In this document: one piece after another, positions 4,684-7,314 of the stretch
How the letters are laid out: each line of letters starts with the position of its first letter
Numbering within the stretch: position 1 is the first letter of the stretch
DNA from: Ruminococcaceae bacterium UBA1320
Lineage (GTDB): Bacteria; Bacillota; Clostridia; Oscillospirales; Ethanoligenentaceae
Assembly (NCBI GenBank): GCA_002306975.1
Contig: DBTI01000013.1
Span: 1 to 7,314, forward strand
Reading direction: 5' to 3'
Length of the DNA: 7,314 bases
Notes under the pieces: model-generated
Seen by the model: the letters and a program-made list of their open reading frames with translations, nothing else
What the model was told of the DNA's origin: nothing
Database searches by the model: none
Position numbers and translations under genes: made by a program

Positions 4684-6498
4684 TCAAATTACTCCGTCGG
4701 AACGCAGTGCTTCTATTACTTTTATTGTAACGTTAACACGGTTGAAAGGAACAATGAAATAAAACCCGTCAACGGAATCCGCAAGCGTTTTTGCAACTTC
4801 AAGTGAAATCTCAATGCCGGTTTCTTCGCCCTGCTCTCGGGTCATATCCTGTGAAAATCGGTTGATGAATTCTTCCGGTATCTTGAAGCCGGGCATTTCG
4901 TTGGCAAGGAACACTGCGTTTTTATAGCTGACAGGTGTGAATATTCCCGCCATTACGCGAGCACCCATTTTGTGAATTTGCGTAGCTGCCACGGCAGCTT
5001 CATGTGTGAAAATCGGTTGGGTCAGCACAAATGAAGCACCTGCCGCAAGCTTTTTTTCAAGTCGTGAAAATTCTGCGGGAAGGTTGCGGGCATTAGCATT
5101 AAAAGCACAGCCGCACATCATCGGGTCATTCATAAAAATGTCTTCATTGAGGCTTTTGACAAAACGGCAAAGCCCTTCGGAATTGAGGTTGAATACGCTT
5201 TTTACAGAGCCGCGGTCGGTGTCTGGAACAGGGTCGCCCGTTACCGCCAGCATGTTGCGGATATTCTCTATGTGCGCCGCAATCAGCGACGATTTGATGG
5301 CGTTTATATTTTTGTCACGGCAGCATATATGAGGGATGACCTCAATGCCGGTTTCACGGCGCAGCCGTGCCGCTATCGCAACCGAATCCGCCCTCGCGCG
5401 CGCCATTGGAGAATCGGCGACGGTGATGGCGTCTACATTAGATTCTTTTAGCAGGCGTGCCGCTGACTCAAGCTTTACTATGTCGCAATTAAGCGGCGGC
5501 TCAAGCTCGACGATTACAGTCCTTTTAGATTTATTTTCAAGCGCGTTAAAAAAGCTGTTAACCTGAATCTTTTTTATTGTTTCTTCTTTTTTTACATTTG
5601 CGGTTTTTGTTGATATGCTACCCGTGGCTGTGACCGCCTGCGACAGCTTGGCGATATGGCTGGGCGTTGTGCCGCAGCATCCGCCGATAATGCGAAAACC
5701 AAGACCGACGGCATCGGAAAGCTTTGAGGCGAAATATTCCGGTGAACCGGAATAGGTTATGTCGGCGGCTGAGGGCTGCAGGTCGTCCGATTCACGCTGA
5801 GGATAGCCGGCGTTTGGCATGATTACGGGCAAAAGGTCACCATAATTAACGGTTGCCGCATAGTTTAAAAGATGAGCGGGGCCGGAACAGCAGTTAAAAC
5901 CGGTGGCGTCCGCGCAGCCTGCTGCCTTTACCTCGTAAACCAGCTTGTTTCCGCAAATTCCCTCGCGGGAATAGCCGTCAGGCATTACGGCAAAGCTTAT
6001 CAGAATAAAAGCGTCTGGAAGTATTGTTCTAATATATTCCGAAATCTTTACCGGATATTCGGACGATGCAAAGGTTTCAAACATAAAGTTTGTCACGCCG
6101 GCGCCGATAAAGGCGTCGGCGATCCGGCGGTATTCTCCATAAAGAACGTCGGAATCAAGGCTGGCCTCCGGCAACGGACCGATATCCGCCGCTACAAAAG
6201 CGGCTTCACCGGCGGCGAGCTCAGCGATGCGAACGCCCTCGTTTATAATTTTAAGCGTTGTGCTAAAGTTACCTGCGATAGAGTTCCCGGCTATGCTAGC
6301 ACCGAAGGTGTTTGTAAGAATGAGCTTTGCACCCGCTTTTACATACTGCTTGTGCATCCTTAACACGATTTCGGGGTTAGTCAGGTTGAGCAGCTCGCAG
6401 GGCGTAGCGTTCCTGCCCGCAAGTGAAGAAATATAAGTGCCTGTTGCGCCGTCGGCAATGATTATGCCGCTCTTCAAAAAATCCCTTAGCTTATTCAA
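4684..6498 (-). CDS. yitJ: Bifunctional homocysteine S-methyltransferase / methylenetetrahydrofolate reductase (YitJ type)
   Basis: The 604-residue cytosolic protein joins two enzymes of methionine and one-carbon metabolism. The N-terminal half (about 1-290) is a homocysteine S-methyltransferase barrel: it opens with IIIADGATGTY and carries the three zinc-binding cysteines, C203 in GFNC and C274/C275 in GGCCGTTP. After a linker (about 291-325), the C-terminal half is a MetF-like flavin enzyme reducing 5,10-methylene- to 5-methyl-tetrahydrofolate. Its motifs are VELEPP (E331 in the position of the catalytic glutamate), PHICCRDKN (389-397), MLAVTGDP (416-423) and FVLTQPIF (490-497). Length and order match Bacillus subtilis YitJ (about 612 residues). 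There is no cobalamin-binding domain, so how methyl reaches homocysteine is not shown here. The start is TTG, supported by GGAGG (6508-6504) 5 bases upstream. The gene stands alone with its own promoter and terminators. The domain calls are secure; the in vivo methyl donor is inferred only. Confidence 0.94.
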   Translation of the reverse strand: MNKLRDFLKSGIIIADGATGTYISSLAGRNATPCELLNLTNPEIVLRMHKQYVKAGAKLILTNTFGASIAGNSIAGNFSTTLKIINEGVRIAELAAGEAAFVAADIGPLPEASLDSDVLYGEYRRIADAFIGAGVTNFMFETFASSEYPVKISEYIRTILPDAFILISFAVMPDGYSREGICGNKLVYEVKAAGCADATGFNCCSGPAHLLNYAATVNYGDLLPVIMPNAGYPQRESDDLQPSAADITYSGSPEYFASKLSDAVGLGFRIIGGCCGTTPSHIAKLSQAVTATGSISTKTANVKKEETIKKIQVNSFFNALENKSKRTVIVELEPPLNCDIVKLESAARLLKESNVDAITVADSPMARARADSVAIAARLRRETGIEVIPHICCRDKNINAIKSSLIAAHIENIRNMLAVTGDPVPDTDRGSVKSVFNLNSEGLCRFVKSLNEDIFMNDPMMCGCAFNANARNLPAEFSRLEKKLAAGASFVLTQPIFTHEAAVAATQIHKMGARVMAGIFTPVSYKNAVFLANEMPGFKIPEEFINRFSQDMTREQGEETGIEISLEVAKTLADSVDGFYFIVPFNRVNVTIKVIEALRSDGVI

Positions 6499-6503
6499 TT
6501 GAT

Positions 6504-6508
6504 CCTCC
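6504..6508 (-). promoter_or_regulatory. Ribosome binding site that sets the TTG start of the YitJ-type gene
   Basis: On the minus strand GGAGG is followed by a 5-base spacer (atcaa) and then TTG, giving MNKLRDFLKSGIIIADGATGT. No ATG start is nearby in this frame, so the TTG start is well supported. Confidence 0.8.
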
Positions 6509-6529
6509 GAAAAATAATTTTATGTATCT

Positions 6530-6558
6530 ATTATACTTAAAAAGCCTCATTCATTCAA
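6530..6558 (-). promoter_or_regulatory. Predicted sigma-A type promoter for the YitJ-type gene
   Basis: Reading the minus strand, TTGAAT (6558-6553) is followed by a 17-base spacer and a perfect TATAAT (6535-6530). The start of transcription would be near 6523, leaving a leader of only about 25 bases. That is too short for a SAM riboswitch or T-box. Confidence 0.7.
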
Positions 6559-6700
6559 GAACCACTTAAGCCAGATTATAAAGGAGTTTATAGCCAATTA
6601 ATACAATTAATAGTTTGCCGTTATACATGAATGGAAATATATTCTTTTATAATTCAGCATTATCTATTGGCATATTAAACAAAAATGAGCACCACTATTA

Positions 6701-6729
6701 TTGACAATTTATGTGATTAGGACTATTAT
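6701..6729 (+). promoter_or_regulatory. Predicted sigma-A type promoter for the chemoreceptor gene
   Basis: A perfect -35 TTGACA (6701-6706), a 17-base spacer and the -10 TATTAT (6724-6729, 5 of 6) predict a start near 6736 and a leader of about 104 bases. The leader is very AT-rich and contains AATTAATA (6739-6746) complementary to TATTAATT (6763-6770), a weak stem. No flagellar sigma-D type promoter was seen. The rest of the 341-base divergent region (6499-6839) shows nothing else I can support. Confidence 0.65.
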
Positions 6730-6839
6730 TACTATATCAATTAATAAATTTTGTTAAATATATATTAATTTTCTTTTACTGCTTATGTAGCCATAACTGA
6801 AAATATTCTATGCTAAATATGAAGGGATTGTTGAAAATT

Positions 6840-7314
6840 ATGAAACCTAAAAAATTGAAAGAACCGAATAAAACTAAAAAATTGACCAGTTCAATAAAGC
6901 AGATAAAAACTAAAAAGCATTCTAATATGCACTTTAATCCAATCAAAGTATATACGGGTATGAATATCTATAGAAAACTCAGTGTATCATTTCTTGCAAT
7001 TGCAATTGTCTGCAACCTGTTAATAGGCCTTGTGGGTGTTCTTAAAATACAGGATGTCAACAATATGTCTCAAAAAATTTATACTGAAGACATGGTTCCG
7101 CTGGCTCCACTTAACCAGATTGAAACCAATTTTTTGCAGATGAATGCCAAAGTGAATGGTAACGATGTTTATAGCAGCCAATCCGCCATTATGGATTTAT
7201 CGGATCAACTTAATAAGGAACTTTCACAATACAGCAAAACGATAACAGACCCCAAGGAAAAGGAAACAGTTAAGCAAATGACTCTGGATATTTGCGATTA
7301 TATGATTGAAATCA
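6840..7314 (+). CDS. Methyl-accepting chemotaxis protein, N-terminal part (3' truncated by window edge)
   Basis: The frame stays open to the window end; 158 residues are visible. A cytoplasmic, lysine-rich segment (residues 1-46, 12 lysines in the first 36) precedes a membrane helix (about 48-69, VSFLAIAIVCNLLIGLVGVL). The sequence that follows, KIQDVNNMSQKIYTEDMVPL and then APLNQIETNFLQMNAKV, fits the start of a four-helix-bundle ligand-binding domain (4HB_MCP type), which senses outside the membrane. The second membrane helix, HAMP and methylation/CheW-binding regions must lie beyond the window, so a sensor kinase with the same input domain is not excluded. The start is uncertain: ATG 6840 has only a distant AAGGGA (6822-6827). 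In-frame ATGs exist at 6810 and 6819, and M41 (6960) would give the usual short chemoreceptor N-terminus. The segment is more AT-rich than the genes to its left. Confidence 0.8.
   Translation, partial: MKPKKLKEPNKTKKLTSSIKQIKTKKHSNMHFNPIKVYTGMNIYRKLSVSFLAIAIVCNLLIGLVGVLKIQDVNNMSQKIYTEDMVPLAPLNQIETNFLQMNAKVNGNDVYSSQSAIMDLSDQLNKELSQYSKTITDPKEKETVKQMTLDICDYMIEI
6847..6885 (+). repeat. Short direct repeat in the 5' end of the chemoreceptor gene
   Basis: CTAAAAAATTGA occurs at 6847-6858 and again, identical, at 6874-6885. The period is 27 bases, so the frame is kept (nine codons) and both copies encode KKL. A related AAAACTAAAAA element follows near 6906-6917, giving a second KTKK in the protein. 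The repeats make up most of the lysine-rich N-terminal tail. Confidence 0.6.

Noticed and set aside
5006..6436. Plus-strand open frames of 69-163 codons inside the YitJ-type gene
   Set aside because: They are antisense to well-conserved enzyme motifs and have no family-like sequence; they are shadows of the real gene.
6565..6575. TTAAGCCAGA near 6570 as a partial copy of the long hairpin arm at 4562-4570
   Set aside because: Only nine or so bases match and no paired arm is present; chance is enough to explain it.
6627..6704. 25-codon open frame in the divergent intergenic region
   Set aside because: It has no ribosome binding site, it runs into the predicted -35 box of the chemoreceptor promoter, and AT-rich DNA easily gives such short frames.
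6499..6839. Riboswitch (S-box, T-box or c-di-GMP) in the divergent region
   Set aside because: No conserved core sequences were recognised. The minus-strand leader is too short, and the plus-strand leader is plain AT-rich sequence.
1..7314. CRISPR arrays, tRNA or rRNA genes, insertion sequences
   Set aside because: No regularly spaced repeats, no cloverleaf-like segments and no transposase-like frames or terminal inverted repeats with target duplications were seen.

Overview
The window looks like chromosome from a motile member of the Bacillota, most probably the class Clostridia. The evidence is the era-yqzL-recO gene order, Gram-positive style Shine-Dalgarno sequences (GGAGG types, including one before a TTG start), MutS2 with a C-terminal Smr domain, a YitJ-type homocysteine methyltransferase/methylenetetrahydrofolate reductase fusion, and a chemoreceptor. 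The genus cannot be named from the sequence. Most of the window is housekeeping DNA of balanced base composition. The last 800 bases or so are clearly more AT-rich.

Layout. Bases 1-418 hold the 3' end of era (ribosome-assembly GTPase, KH domain). A likely terminator overlaps its stop codon, and a strong extended -10 promoter follows at once. Next come a small YqzL-like ORF (611-766) and recO (717-1487), whose coding regions overlap by 50 bases in different frames. A 134-base gap with small hairpins leads to mutS2 (1622 or 1643 to 4030), which ends in a UUCG-capped hairpin. A small two-pass membrane protein of unknown function (4231-4503) has its own promoter. Between it and the convergent YitJ-type gene (minus strand, 6498-4684) lie a 67-base bidirectional terminator and a second UUCG-type terminator. 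A 341-base AT-rich divergent region (6499-6839) carries one promoter for each flanking gene. The window ends inside the 5' part of a methyl-accepting chemotaxis protein gene (6840 onward).

How the genes relate. era, yqzL and recO are a conserved neighbourhood joining ribosome assembly with recombinational repair. MutS2 fits the theme, since family members act on recombination intermediates and on collided ribosomes. The YitJ-type enzyme belongs to one-carbon and methionine metabolism and stands alone with its own promoter and terminators. The chemoreceptor starts a separate unit.

I do not see a new multi-gene system. The most interesting points are regulatory or small-scale: two terminators with the same core but different, still complementary arms; a very long perfect hairpin; the yqzL/recO overlap; the orphan membrane protein; a YitJ-type gene with no room for an S-box leader; a 13-base sequence shared by two promoters; and a lysine-rich N-terminal extension with internal repeats on the chemoreceptor.
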